Origin: Clostridia bacterium | Lineage (GTDB): Bacteria > Bacillota > Clostridia > Lutisporales > Lutisporaceae | Direction: 5' to 3' | Length of the DNA stretch: 52,788 nt | Assembly: GCA_029256325.1 (NCBI GenBank) | Contig: JAQSYD010000025.1 | Span: 1-52,788 of the forward strand | Shown: piece by piece, positions 1-8,450 of the stretch | Layout of the letters: each line of letters starts with the position of its first letter | Numbering within the stretch: the first letter of the stretch is position 1 | Notes under the pieces: model-generated | Databases searched by the model: none | Told to the model about the DNA's origin: nothing | The model's input: only the letters and a program-made list of their open reading frames with translations | Made by a program: the position numbers and the translations under genes

Positions 1-95
1 CTAGATGCAGATATGCAAAGGACATTTGCAGCCAGGAAATGCCTGAATTTAGAGAGGTTGCACCAGATCATTTTGTTGCATGCCATATCGTTTAA
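1..95 (+). CDS. Oligopeptide/dipeptide ABC transporter ATP-binding protein, C-terminal end (partial)
   Basis: Only the last 30 codons are present, read in the frame that ends at the TAA at 93-95. The residues form the Cys-rich tail typical of Opp/Dpp ATPases (oligo_HPY region): RCRYAKDIC, then PEFREVAPDHFVACH, with the spaced cysteines seen in that family. The protein would energise peptide import with partner permeases, presumably encoded upstream of the window. A hairpin terminator follows 10 bases after the stop, so this looks like the last gene of its operon. The call rests on a short motif only. Confidence 0.8.
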   Translation, partial: RCRYAKDICSQEMPEFREVAPDHFVACHIV

Positions 96-105
96 TATAC
101 GAAAT

Positions 106-134
106 AAAAGCCCTAAGGGGCTTTTATTTTTTTA
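106..134 (+). terminator. Rho-independent terminator after the ABC ATPase
   Basis: An 8-bp stem (AAAAGCCC with GGGCTTTT) around a 4-base loop is followed by a run of T residues. Confidence 0.85.
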
Positions 135-273
135 AGCAAAGTCACCGAATATACCATAAATTGTTAAAAATTATTCAGATAATTTTCACACAAAATTTAA
201 ATAAAGGAGTACGAATATTCTAAAAATTAATATATAATAAGAATAGCAATCTTGAGTGAAGGGGTGAGACAAC

Positions 274-1923
274 ATGCAGAAGTTATTCAATAAAAGGTAT
301 TATATTGCTTTTATTATGTCGCTATTTTTATTTTTTGCAGCAATCGTTAGTCTGCACAGCTATTATAATCTACAGAGAATCATACAGCCGGCATCAGATT
401 TGTGGGCAAGAACCACATCGCTAGGGGCTGCAGATTTATTTAAAAAACAGCCTTCCGTCATAGTCAATGACAAATACACAGATGTGTTAACTGCGAATAA
501 AAGCAACTTTACACATATGAGAATTGATAGAATGACAAGAGAAACAACCACAGAGACAATAAATCTCAAGGAAGTAGAATCCTATAAGGTTCAAAAGTTT
601 GACTGGGATGAAGACAATATTTATTTTATTGAAAGCAACAATCTATATTTTGTAACTAAAAATCCAGACGGAGGATACTCCGCTAAAACTAAAATTGAAG
701 AAGAAGTTAAAGATTTTGATATAGTAAATTCCAAGGAAGAAGTAATATTAGCGGCGGCTCAAAATGATGGAATTGTATTATATAGATTGACTTCAAATGG
801 TTTTCAGAAGTATGGGACCAAATATAATATTGATAAAATCTCAAATATTGCAGTTGTTAAGGATAACAAAGGCATCATACACATTGCAGCATATGCAGAG
901 GTAAGCGCTATAGACTTTCCGGTTTATTACTTAACGTTACAGGATGAAAATTGGCACTTGTTAGGTACAGTTACAGAAAGGTCAATGTCAGAATCATGGT
1001 CAATTAATGACATAGATATTGGTATTGACGATACAGATGCATATATTTTCTATGAAATGGTAAAGTGGGATAAGTTCGGTTCATCTGCAAAAACTCACAG
1101 TGCTATAGTACCCTTATATACAAGCAAAGTAGACCTTAAGTTTAATCGTTTTTATATTTCACAGGAAGATGCTAAAAACTCAGATGCGTATTTAAGTGAA
1201 CCACAGGTAGTAAAAGAACAGGATAACAAGCTTAGATTGACCTTGGTAAAAGACACCTATGACAAGAAATACGGCAGTGGTTTTTCAGGCTATTATGTTA
1301 CAATGGATCAGGGAAAAGTAGTAGAGGCATCAAGGGTGACAAAGAATCATAGACTGATCAGCAACACTGCCAATAGATATTTCAATGGTGACGGTATATT
1401 CATATTTTTAGACGCAGCAGGAGGCTTTAATTACGAGGCTTTCTATACAGAGACAGGTAGAGCGTACTATGAAAATTCAGTTAAGCCCACAAAGGATGAT
1501 ATGTATGTAGCTGTTATTGATACAATACCCGGTTATGTCAGCACAATCATTGTATCATTTATAAAGCTGACACTTTATTTTCCGGTAATCCTTTGGTTCT
1601 TGGTTATTGAGTTCTTCGAGATTAACAAGCTGAGGAATAAGCCCAAGCTTACCTATACGATTGGTTTTATACTTTACTTGATTATGAAGGTTGCAACCTT
1701 TGGAACTTATTATACAGCATTATCGGTTTCGCAAATGCCGCCAATGTTAGCCTTTACCGGTGCCAAATATTTTTATGCAGTCTCATTTGCATTTTTAGCA
1801 TTACTGATCCAAAAGTTATTGAAAAAGCATAATTCTGAAATGCACCTCATAACAGAATTTATTATATTTGCTTTGATTGATATTGAGTTTACTAACCTGC
1901 TTTACGCAACATATATGGTATAG
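274..1923 (+). CDS. Predicted membrane protein with large extracytoplasmic domain, unknown function
   Basis: I do not recognise a named family. The 549 residues show one N-terminal membrane segment (about 9-30), a polar region of about 390 residues rich in Tyr, Asp and Lys with short beta-like repeats (for example DDTDAYIFYEMVKW), and about four C-terminal hydrophobic segments (about 425-450, 462-485, 494-517, 525-547). This suggests an exported sensor or binding domain, possibly beta-propeller-like, held between membrane anchors. The ATG at 274 is preceded by GGGGTGA at good spacing. It stands alone between a terminator upstream and a convergent small gene downstream. Confidence 0.75.
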   Translation: MQKLFNKRYYIAFIMSLFLFFAAIVSLHSYYNLQRIIQPASDLWARTTSLGAADLFKKQPSVIVNDKYTDVLTANKSNFTHMRIDRMTRETTTETINLKEVESYKVQKFDWDEDNIYFIESNNLYFVTKNPDGGYSAKTKIEEEVKDFDIVNSKEEVILAAAQNDGIVLYRLTSNGFQKYGTKYNIDKISNIAVVKDNKGIIHIAAYAEVSAIDFPVYYLTLQDENWHLLGTVTERSMSESWSINDIDIGIDDTDAYIFYEMVKWDKFGSSAKTHSAIVPLYTSKVDLKFNRFYISQEDAKNSDAYLSEPQVVKEQDNKLRLTLVKDTYDKKYGSGFSGYYVTMDQGKVVEASRVTKNHRLISNTANRYFNGDGIFIFLDAAGGFNYEAFYTETGRAYYENSVKPTKDDMYVAVIDTIPGYVSTIIVSFIKLTLYFPVILWFLVIEFFEINKLRNKPKLTYTIGFILYLIMKVATFGTYYTALSVSQMPPMLAFTGAKYFYAVSFAFLALLIQKLLKKHNSEMHLITEFIIFALIDIEFTNLLYATYMV

Positions 1924-1960
1924 TATGTCGAAGTATTACCCGGGAAATAGTAAAATGTCG

Positions 1961-1997
1961 AAGAGGATAATGATTTAATCATCATTATCCTCTTTTG
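1961..1997. terminator. Bidirectional hairpin at the end of two convergent genes
   Basis: A 12-bp stem, GAGGATAATGAT with ATCATTATCCTC, is flanked by T runs on the plus side. Its left part covers the intergenic side and its right part encodes the last codons of the minus-strand 50-residue protein. Confidence 0.7.
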
Positions 1998-2127
1998 TTT
2001 TGGATACTCTTTCCTTGTAAAACTCACAGCCTTTACTGGTAGTATTGGAGAGGGACGACACATTATCCAGCGTGCACATTCCATTTTCTTGATACAAACA
2101 GTTATCAGTACAGTTAATTAATATCAA
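1975..2127 (-). CDS. Small Cys-rich protein of 50 residues (TTG start)
   Basis: The reverse strand has GGAGGTGG followed after six bases by TTG and an open frame of 50 codons ending at 1975. The product begins MILINCTDNCLYQENGMC and contains a CxxxC...C pattern (NCTDNC, GMC, KGC) followed by a charged tail. Short Clostridial proteins of this shape are common, sometimes labelled hydroxymyristoyl-ACP dehydratase without evidence; four conserved cysteines suggest a metal-binding or redox-sensitive small domain. The ideal Shine-Dalgarno and the coding pattern are the reasons to call it; the exact function is unknown. It is divergent from the ART-like gene at 2191. Confidence 0.7.
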   Translation of the reverse strand: MILINCTDNCLYQENGMCTLDNVSSLSNTTSKGCEFYKERVSKTKEDNDD

Positions 2128-2190
2128 AAAAACCACCTCCGTATATATTTTGCTCTTATTTCATAAAACTAATGTAACAAAAATTAAGAG

Positions 2191-2808
2191 GTGATTGATA
2201 TTTTATTTAAGGACTATACAGAAACAAAGGTGGTCTATCATGTTGTTACAATAACAGACTTGGACAATACATTGAAAAACGGCATCAAATTCAATGATAA
2301 GAACACCTATAAAAGTAAATATCATGAGTTTCATAGGTTTATAGATGCAAAAAAACCCGAAAATATTCCTGAATGGGTGGTTAGATCCAATGCTATTTTC
2401 GCAAGTATGAATTTTAAGCCTGATCATATGTGGCATTCGCATAGTGCACTGCTGAGTATAAGAATAAGGGAGGAACTGTGTTGGATATGCAATGAGAATA
2501 TCGCCAATTTTTTATATGAGCCTTTGATGCTTCAACAAGTATCAGGTTTTGAATCTGCAAGAGAATTTATAAACAAGAATGGAAATAAGATAGTAGAGGA
2601 TTATTGGAAGTGTTCCTTGAGCTTTAAGGATAATCTTTTGTTTCGAAAGGATAAAATGGCAGGATATGACGCAGAGGTATTAATACTGCATGACATCCTG
2701 CCAAAAGACATAGAGCTATTAGACATAGCTTCAGATCATAGGTGTATGGAGGTAGATAAATGGAAGAAATTCTTCCGAAGCAATCACTTAAATTACACTA
2801 ATTGTTAA
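2191..2808 (+). CDS. Conserved hypothetical protein with ART-like features
   Basis: About 205 residues with no membrane segment. The beginning, VVYHVVTITDLDNTLKNGIKF, and the later EVLILHDILPKDI resemble the first strand-helix and the penultimate strand of ADP-ribosyltransferase-fold proteins of the DarT/DUF4433 type (bulky residue, HxxT-like start, IxxxGI, then AEVLV...I/VP..I). I cannot see an unambiguous catalytic triad, so this is a fold guess only. The start is unclear: GTG at 2191 overlaps the AAGAGGTGA Shine-Dalgarno, while an in-frame ATT at 2200 has better spacing. The 3' end overlaps the convergent gene by 11 bases. Confidence 0.6.
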   Translation: MIDILFKDYTETKVVYHVVTITDLDNTLKNGIKFNDKNTYKSKYHEFHRFIDAKKPENIPEWVVRSNAIFASMNFKPDHMWHSHSALLSIRIREELCWICNENIANFLYEPLMLQQVSGFESAREFINKNGNKIVEDYWKCSLSFKDNLLFRKDKMAGYDAEVLILHDILPKDIELLDIASDHRCMEVDKWKKFFRSNHLNYTNC

Positions 2809-4192
2809 TGCAGTTTAACAGAAGGGCACAAGCAGGCAGAACATAATCTGCTCTAAATACGTCTGCATCACAATAGTACTTTTTTTTGCTTAACTTGTAT
2901 TCAAAGACCTTGTTGAAAACCGGAGCCCATGGACTATCACATTCCTGTGAATCATGAAGCTTCATTTTATTTTGCTGAAGAATGGGGTAGCATTGGCCAT
3001 TAAACAAGCACGACCTCACTAATGTTGTTTCTGAAAATTCTACTATTTGTCTATACAGTTCATTTCTTAAGTCCGGTTCTTGAAGTATTTTTGAGTAAGA
3101 AAACAAAGCAGCTACAATAGAGGATAAATCCTTTAAATTAAATCGCTGCTTGTTACCACTGTTGAGCTTAAATATTCTACTCTCTTTATCCCATAGGACT
3201 AAGAGATTTTGATAGATCATTTGACTGGCTTCATAGCTGCTCTTACTTGAAAACATATATGCAAGCTGTGATAACAAATTTAAACAACTGGCTGTAGTAC
3301 TTGGCGATGCTGTCTCTTCAATGTCTTTGCGCCTTTGAATTTCACCTGTTGATTTAGTGCGATGACATAGTTCCTTTCCTATCTTATGCAGGGCTTTACG
3401 GCATGCATCAGTATGAAATTCAGATTTTTTGTATATTTCAGCGATGTGAAGTCCTATATTCGACAGCTCCTTAGAAGAGTATTCCTCAAGTCCTTCCATA
3501 TAACGATGCAATAAGTCAGGTAAGATACTGATATCCTCAATCAACTCTTCTACAGGATAATTAAAAAAGCACAAGTCATAATTGCTTAGCTGTATTAAAG
3601 CAGCTGTTGCATGAAGAACTGCAAATTGAGAAATACTATCAGTCTTATCCGCTGTAATTTGTATGTGCAGATCTTCACTTTCTAATTTTGCTACATCCTC
3701 ACCATGATAAAACATATTTCCTATTTTTAAATATCGTTTTATAAACCGTGCTTGGTTTGTAGCAGTTTTATGTAATATATAAATGATGAAATTGAGGTTC
3801 TCCAACTGAACATCAAAGGTCAACAGTCTTTCGATTAAATTGCAGCAGCATATGATGGAATTTGCCATTACTTCTATATCTATGGTCTTTTTTCTTTTCT
3901 TTTCGATCCATTTAAAGCTGCTGAAATTGTATGGATTTTCGATATCCTCTTGATATTGCGGCATGCACTTCTTATAAAGACTATTTGTGAAAAATATATT
4001 ATAAGGTCTTTTATCATGGGGGAGAGCCTGTAAAATGGGTTCCATCTCCTCAATCTCTTTAAGATTTGGCATGCTGCAGTTCCCACAGCCTGAAAGAACT
4101 GAATAAGACATGATGTTTAGGTATATCATACTGTTCATTTGACTTCTTATATCCATCATCGTATAATCCAATATCAACACCACCGTTTTCAT
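2798..4192 (-). CDS. Hypothetical protein, all-helical, 464 residues
   Basis: I do not recognise the family. The protein is predicted soluble and mostly helical, with several cysteines including a CGNC motif near residue 36 and a CCC cluster near 116, and a C-terminal part (SPWAPVFNKVFEYKLSKKKYYCDADVF) that looks like the end of an alpha/alpha toroid, though this is weak. The ATG at 4192 has TTAGGTG a few bases upstream on the minus strand. It is convergent with, and overlaps by 11 bases, the ART-like gene, and is divergent from the AIR-synthase-like gene. Confidence 0.6.
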   Translation of the reverse strand: MKTVVLILDYTMMDIRSQMNSMIYLNIMSYSVLSGCGNCSMPNLKEIEEMEPILQALPHDKRPYNIFFTNSLYKKCMPQYQEDIENPYNFSSFKWIEKKRKKTIDIEVMANSIICCCNLIERLLTFDVQLENLNFIIYILHKTATNQARFIKRYLKIGNMFYHGEDVAKLESEDLHIQITADKTDSISQFAVLHATAALIQLSNYDLCFFNYPVEELIEDISILPDLLHRYMEGLEEYSSKELSNIGLHIAEIYKKSEFHTDACRKALHKIGKELCHRTKSTGEIQRRKDIEETASPSTTASCLNLLSQLAYMFSSKSSYEASQMIYQNLLVLWDKESRIFKLNSGNKQRFNLKDLSSIVAALFSYSKILQEPDLRNELYRQIVEFSETTLVRSCLFNGQCYPILQQNKMKLHDSQECDSPWAPVFNKVFEYKLSKKKYYCDADVFRADYVLPACALLLNCINN

Positions 4193-4347
4193 ATTAGCAC
4201 CTAATAATAAAGGCTATAATATATATATGCGCGATACAGCAGTATTATTAACAAAATGCGACCTAGTGCCTTTGAGGTGCTGAAAAAGAACTTGCATTAT
4301 GCTATAATTATTCGTGACATACATTCTTTTAGAAATTGGGTGAAATA

Positions 4348-5322
4348 ATGAAAGAAGGAAAGATACCCTCAGAATTATTAAGAGAGCTGGTATTCAACAA
4401 TATAAAAGTAAAGCATGAAGATGTTATATTAAGACCTGAGATTGGAGAGGACTGCACAGCTATAGAATTTGGTGATTATGCCTGTGTATTGTCTACGGAT
4501 CCAATTACAGGGGCTGAAAAAGGAATCGGAGCTCTAGCGGTGCATATATCCTGTAATGATGTTGCATCCAGCGGAGTTAAGCCCTTGGCTCTTTTGATGA
4601 CGATCATGGCACCTCCTTCAACAACGGAGGAAGATATAAGAACTATTATGAAGGATGCAGGAGAGGCTGCGGCATTATTGGATGTGGAAATAGCAGGGGG
4701 GCATACGGAAATAACTTCCGCTGTAAATAAAGTAATTGTTTCTACAACCGCTATAGGAAAGATATTGAAGCACAAGCTGGTAAAGACTTCTGGGGCTTGT
4801 ATCGGCGATGCAGTTGTTATGACAAAATATGCAGGTTTAGAAGGCACTGCTATTTTGGCAAAGGATAGAGAAAGAGAATTACAGGGGAAGCTCACCGATG
4901 AACAATTGGAAAGAGCGAAGAACCTGTCTTCACAGATTTCTGTGGTAAAAGAGGGCGTTCTTGCTGGGGAGTTTGGGGTAAACAGTATGCACGATGTTAC
5001 AGAGGGCGGCATACTTGGAGCGGCCTGGGAAGTTGCAGAAAGCTCAAATACAGGGATAGAGATATACTTAGAAAGTATTCCGGTGCTTTATGAGACAAAT
5101 AGAATCTGTGAGGTATATAACCTTAACCCCTACAGATTGATTTCAAGCGGCAGTATGATAATAACCTGTAGTAAAGGGAATGAGCTGGTCCAGCATCTAA
5201 AGGCGGCAGGCATAACCGCTGCTGTGATTGGTAAAATCGTTGAAGAGGATAAAACTGTTATAGAGAATGGAATAAGAAAAGAATTAGATCCGCCGGGACC
5301 TGATGAGTTGTTCAAAGTATAA
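4348..5322 (+). CDS. AIR synthase-related protein (HypE/ThiL/PurM superfamily)
   Basis: 324 residues with the fold signature of ATP-dependent PurM-like enzymes: GEDCTAIEFGDYACVLSTDPIT (N-terminal metal/ATP strand with GxD), IGALAVHISCNDVASSGVKPLAL (the conserved HxxxNDxxxxGxxP region), GGHTEI and MHDVTEGGILGAAWEVA (the HDxxxGG region of the C-domain). HypE dehydrates carbamoyl-HypE for hydrogenase cyanide ligands, but the C-terminal Cys of HypE is missing (it ends DELFKV) and no hyp genes are nearby, so the substrate is unknown. I chose ATG 4348, behind GGGTGA, over the upstream TTG at 4336 that precedes that site. It stands alone, followed by a terminator overlapping its stop. Confidence 0.85.
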   Translation: MKEGKIPSELLRELVFNNIKVKHEDVILRPEIGEDCTAIEFGDYACVLSTDPITGAEKGIGALAVHISCNDVASSGVKPLALLMTIMAPPSTTEEDIRTIMKDAGEAAALLDVEIAGGHTEITSAVNKVIVSTTAIGKILKHKLVKTSGACIGDAVVMTKYAGLEGTAILAKDRERELQGKLTDEQLERAKNLSSQISVVKEGVLAGEFGVNSMHDVTEGGILGAAWEVAESSNTGIEIYLESIPVLYETNRICEVYNLNPYRLISSGSMIITCSKGNELVQHLKAAGITAAVIGKIVEEDKTVIENGIRKELDPPGPDELFKV

Positions 5323-5352
5323 GCAAGTGAAATTTTTTTCCTTGCTTTTTTT
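5321..5352 (+). terminator. Terminator of the AIR-synthase-like gene
   Basis: AAGCAAG pairs with CTTGCTT across a 13-base loop and is followed by a T run. The left arm begins within the TAA stop codon. Confidence 0.75.
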
Positions 5353-5511
5353 ATGTGCATTTTTGCGAACCATTCCACTGAATATGTCGAACAAAATAAA
5401 ATTGTATATATTTCAAATACAATTGAAACAAAAACGTAAAATAATCGTCATAGAATTATAACAATATTTTGAAGGTATTTGCCGGATAGAGTCGAATTCA
5501 ATTAAAGAACA

Positions 5512-5600
5512 CTACACAGAAAACCTGACTTTATGTAAGTGGTTCTAAACTGTACATAAGTGAATGAATCAATAAACGTAAAATAAGGTTTTCTGTGTAG
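5512..5600 (+). repeat. 15-bp perfect inverted repeat with nested arms in the amidase leader
   Basis: CTACACAGAAAACCT at 5512-5526 is matched exactly by AGGTTTTCTGTGTAG at 5586-5600. Inside, TTATGTA at 5531-5537 pairs with TACATAA at 5553-5559. The outer right arm ends seven bases before the AGGAGG ribosome binding site of the amidase at 5619. It is either a structured mRNA leader or a very small inverted-repeat element. Confidence 0.75.
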
Positions 5601-5618
5601 ATTAAAAGGAGGGGAAAA

Positions 5619-8222
5619 ATGAAAAAAGTACTAGTGTTTTTAACAGTGTTCTGCATGCTAATAGTCATGCTAGGTGACACCGTAGCAGCATACGCAGCCT
5701 TCAAGCCTCCATTATCTATGCAGATATTTGGGAAAACGCTTACACCGGCGCCGATTCTTTATAAGGACAAGGTGTTTGTTTCGTTACGTGCCGTGGGACA
5801 GGCATTAGGATATCAAGTAAACTATGCTGAAAAAAGTAAAACAATGGATTTGATATCAAAAACACATAAGGTTACAGTTACAGTTGGGTACATATATGCA
5901 AAGGTAAGCGGTGCAAATGTAAAGATGGATATTGCACCTGTATTAAGCAACAACAGCTTGTATGTTCCTCTAACCTTTGTACAGAATAACTTTAAATACA
6001 GCGTGACACATTCAGCTGATAAGAATATGGTTATTATAGATAAGGCAGGGACAAGCAGTCCTGCGACAGGAACAGCTCCTGCTACACAACCTGCAGCACA
6101 GTCAGGAACACAGAAACCTGTGTCGGGTACCAATTCTATTTATGTTATGAATAAGAAAATTAACAGTACAGAAAAAGCCTTGGTGAAAAGTGGTATTGTA
6201 TATATACCTGTCAGACTAATTGGTGAAGGCTTAGGATATAAGGTAACCTGGAGCTCAGCCATCAATACGATGACTTTGGCAAAAGGCAATGAAACAATCG
6301 TATTGGTTTCCGGCAAAACCAATGCTACAGTCAATAAAAAAGCGGTTAAGCTAGATGCTGCACCATATTTGTCCGGTGGCAGACTATATGCACCACTTAC
6401 TATGGTAAGTAAAAACATGGGTCTTGAGACAACTTATGAAAGCAAGCAGAACAACGTGGCAATTGGGGAAAAGCCAGTAGCCCCTGCTAAGCCACCCGCT
6501 ATTCAGGTACCTGAAAATATGCCTGGTGTTTCGAATATTGTTAATATAGCCTACGATGACGGTGGGGGTATCCCGCAAGTTAATATTTCAGCAGACAGTG
6601 CTATTGGAAGCTACCATGCTTTTACTATGAGCAATCCTGATAGACTTGTTATTGATATAAATTCAGCTGCAGCCAGAACGGAGTTTGGCAGCAAGGAAAT
6701 TCAACAAGCAGGTCTACTGAGAGTAAGAATTGGTCAAATTAATAACAATCCAGCTATCGTAAGAGTTGTTGTAGATTTGGCAAGCCAGAAATCTTATAAG
6801 GTTGTACAATCTGAAGATAAGAAGACCTTATCCATTTTATATGCAAATGTAATTGCTCCCGTAAGCTATCAGAAAGAGGGAGACGCTGATGTAATTGTAG
6901 TCAAGGGAACCTCTAATCTTGATACCAGCTTTTTAAAGTTGGATAACCCAGATAGAGTTGTACTGGATGTTAAGGGTGCAGTATTTAATAATTTACTTCA
7001 AAGCATACCTGCAACTTCGGAAATATTGAAGTCTGTAAGGATAGGACAGTTTGATGTTGGTACTGCAAGAGTTGTAATGGATGTAGCGCCAGAAACGTAT
7101 TTTCAAGTTAAGACCACTGGAAATACTTCAAAGATTTATTTATCCAGTTATCCTTTTGAATTTGCACAATATAACAGAAATTACAATACGGCAGTATTAA
7201 ACTTAAGCCCCGGTCAAGAAGTTCAATATGATATCGCCGTGAGTCCTGAGAATAATACAGTAAATGTTAAAATACCATTGGATTTGAAGCTGGAAAATAA
7301 GAGAATTGACGTAAACGACAACTTGGTAAAGTATGTGGATTATAAAACAGAAGTGATAAATGGAGAAAAGGTAACACTTGCAGCGATCAGTATGCAAGAT
7401 TCCGTAGAAAGCGAAGTTATATCCGGAACTGCAGCAAAGTTGATTAAAATACGCTTTAAACGCAAAATAACCAGCCTGCAGCAATTAACTATAGTGATAG
7501 ATGCAGGACATGGCGGCAAGGATCCTGGTGCAGTTGCCAGCGATGGTACAAGAGAAAAAGATCTTAATCTGGATGTAGCAAAGAGGCTAGAGAAGTATTT
7601 AAGGCCAATGGGCTTCAATATCATCATGACTAGAAATGATGATACCTATGTTGAGCTTGGAGGCAGAACAGACTTAGCGAATAAGAATTATGCGGACTTC
7701 TTTATGAGCATACATTTTAATGCCTTTAGCAAAACTTCGAATGGTATTGAAACACTGTATTATCCGAATGAGGTAAATGAGGACTATTCAATAAGTAATA
7801 GAAGAATTGCAGAAGTATTCCATAGTGAAATTCTTAAAGCAACACAAAGAGGTTCCAGGGGAATAAATGCAAGGCCTAATCTGGTTGTATTAAATAGAAC
7901 GAAAATGCCTGCAATCCTGGCGGAATTAGGATTTCTGACGAATCCGGAAGAGCTTGCACTCATAAAGACAGATAAATATAAAGAGGACTCAGCGAGAGCC
8001 TTAGCAGTTTCTATATTGAAATACTTCAGGGATATTCAAGGTGTAGACGTTGAAATTGATCCAAACTCAATATATTCCTGGCCTTATGAAGAGCAGCTTG
8101 CACAGCCTGTAATCCAGCAAGAAACGCAACAAACCCTGGTGGAAGTGATAGAAGAGATCCAGAACCCTGAAGACCCAGTTGTTCCAGTAGTTGAGGAAGC
8201 TGTAGTACAACCTCAAAATTAA
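5619..8222 (+). CDS. N-acetylmuramoyl-L-alanine amidase with copper-amine-oxidase-like and AMIN domains
   Basis: Exported peptidoglycan hydrolase that cleaves the amide bond between MurNAc and the stem peptide. Order: signal peptide (1 to about 28), two copper-amine-oxidase N-terminal-like repeats (about 35-135 and 170-280) joined by a Pro/Thr/Ala linker, two AMIN domains (about 305-400 and 415-510), and a C-terminal Amidase_3 domain (about 622-805). The zinc and catalytic residues are visible in DAGHGG (His near 630), TREKD (Glu), MSIHFNA (His near 699) and ILAELGF (Glu near 767). A Pro/Gln/Glu-rich tail follows. ATG 5619 sits behind AAGGAGGGG. The 15-bp inverted repeat lies in its leader. 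Single gene with a strong terminator; the AMIN domains suggest septal or wall targeting. Confidence 0.93.
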   Translation: MKKVLVFLTVFCMLIVMLGDTVAAYAAFKPPLSMQIFGKTLTPAPILYKDKVFVSLRAVGQALGYQVNYAEKSKTMDLISKTHKVTVTVGYIYAKVSGANVKMDIAPVLSNNSLYVPLTFVQNNFKYSVTHSADKNMVIIDKAGTSSPATGTAPATQPAAQSGTQKPVSGTNSIYVMNKKINSTEKALVKSGIVYIPVRLIGEGLGYKVTWSSAINTMTLAKGNETIVLVSGKTNATVNKKAVKLDAAPYLSGGRLYAPLTMVSKNMGLETTYESKQNNVAIGEKPVAPAKPPAIQVPENMPGVSNIVNIAYDDGGGIPQVNISADSAIGSYHAFTMSNPDRLVIDINSAAARTEFGSKEIQQAGLLRVRIGQINNNPAIVRVVVDLASQKSYKVVQSEDKKTLSILYANVIAPVSYQKEGDADVIVVKGTSNLDTSFLKLDNPDRVVLDVKGAVFNNLLQSIPATSEILKSVRIGQFDVGTARVVMDVAPETYFQVKTTGNTSKIYLSSYPFEFAQYNRNYNTAVLNLSPGQEVQYDIAVSPENNTVNVKIPLDLKLENKRIDVNDNLVKYVDYKTEVINGEKVTLAAISMQDSVESEVISGTAAKLIKIRFKRKITSLQQLTIVIDAGHGGKDPGAVASDGTREKDLNLDVAKRLEKYLRPMGFNIIMTRNDDTYVELGGRTDLANKNYADFFMSIHFNAFSKTSNGIETLYYPNEVNEDYSISNRRIAEVFHSEILKATQRGSRGINARPNLVVLNRTKMPAILAELGFLTNPEELALIKTDKYKEDSARALAVSILKYFRDIQGVDVEIDPNSIYSWPYEEQLAQPVIQQETQQTLVEVIEEIQNPEDPVVPVVEEAVVQPQN

Positions 8223-8232
8223 AAATTGAATC

Positions 8233-8262
8233 AAAAACCCGAGATTTATCTCGGGTTTTTTG
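8233..8262 (+). terminator. Terminator of the amidase gene
   Basis: AAAAACCCGAGA and TCTCGGGTTTTT form a 12-bp stem with a 4-base loop; the T tract ends the stem. Confidence 0.95.
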
Positions 8263-8450
8263 TTGTGCGACGTAAGACATATCAAAAAAGGCTACCTTAA
8301 TGTAATGATATTATAGTAGAAGGCTTAATTATGATATTCGTATATTTTAAATAAAGCCCTCTATCTGTCCTATTAAAGGCCTTTTTTATGAATATAGTTG
8401 AAACCCTACTAATATAATATATTGATATTAATTATTAAGGGGTGAAATTA

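Noticed and set aside
5512-5600. Riboswitch or T-box leader
   Set aside because: No recognised core sequences of the known classes were seen; only the nested inverted repeats are real.
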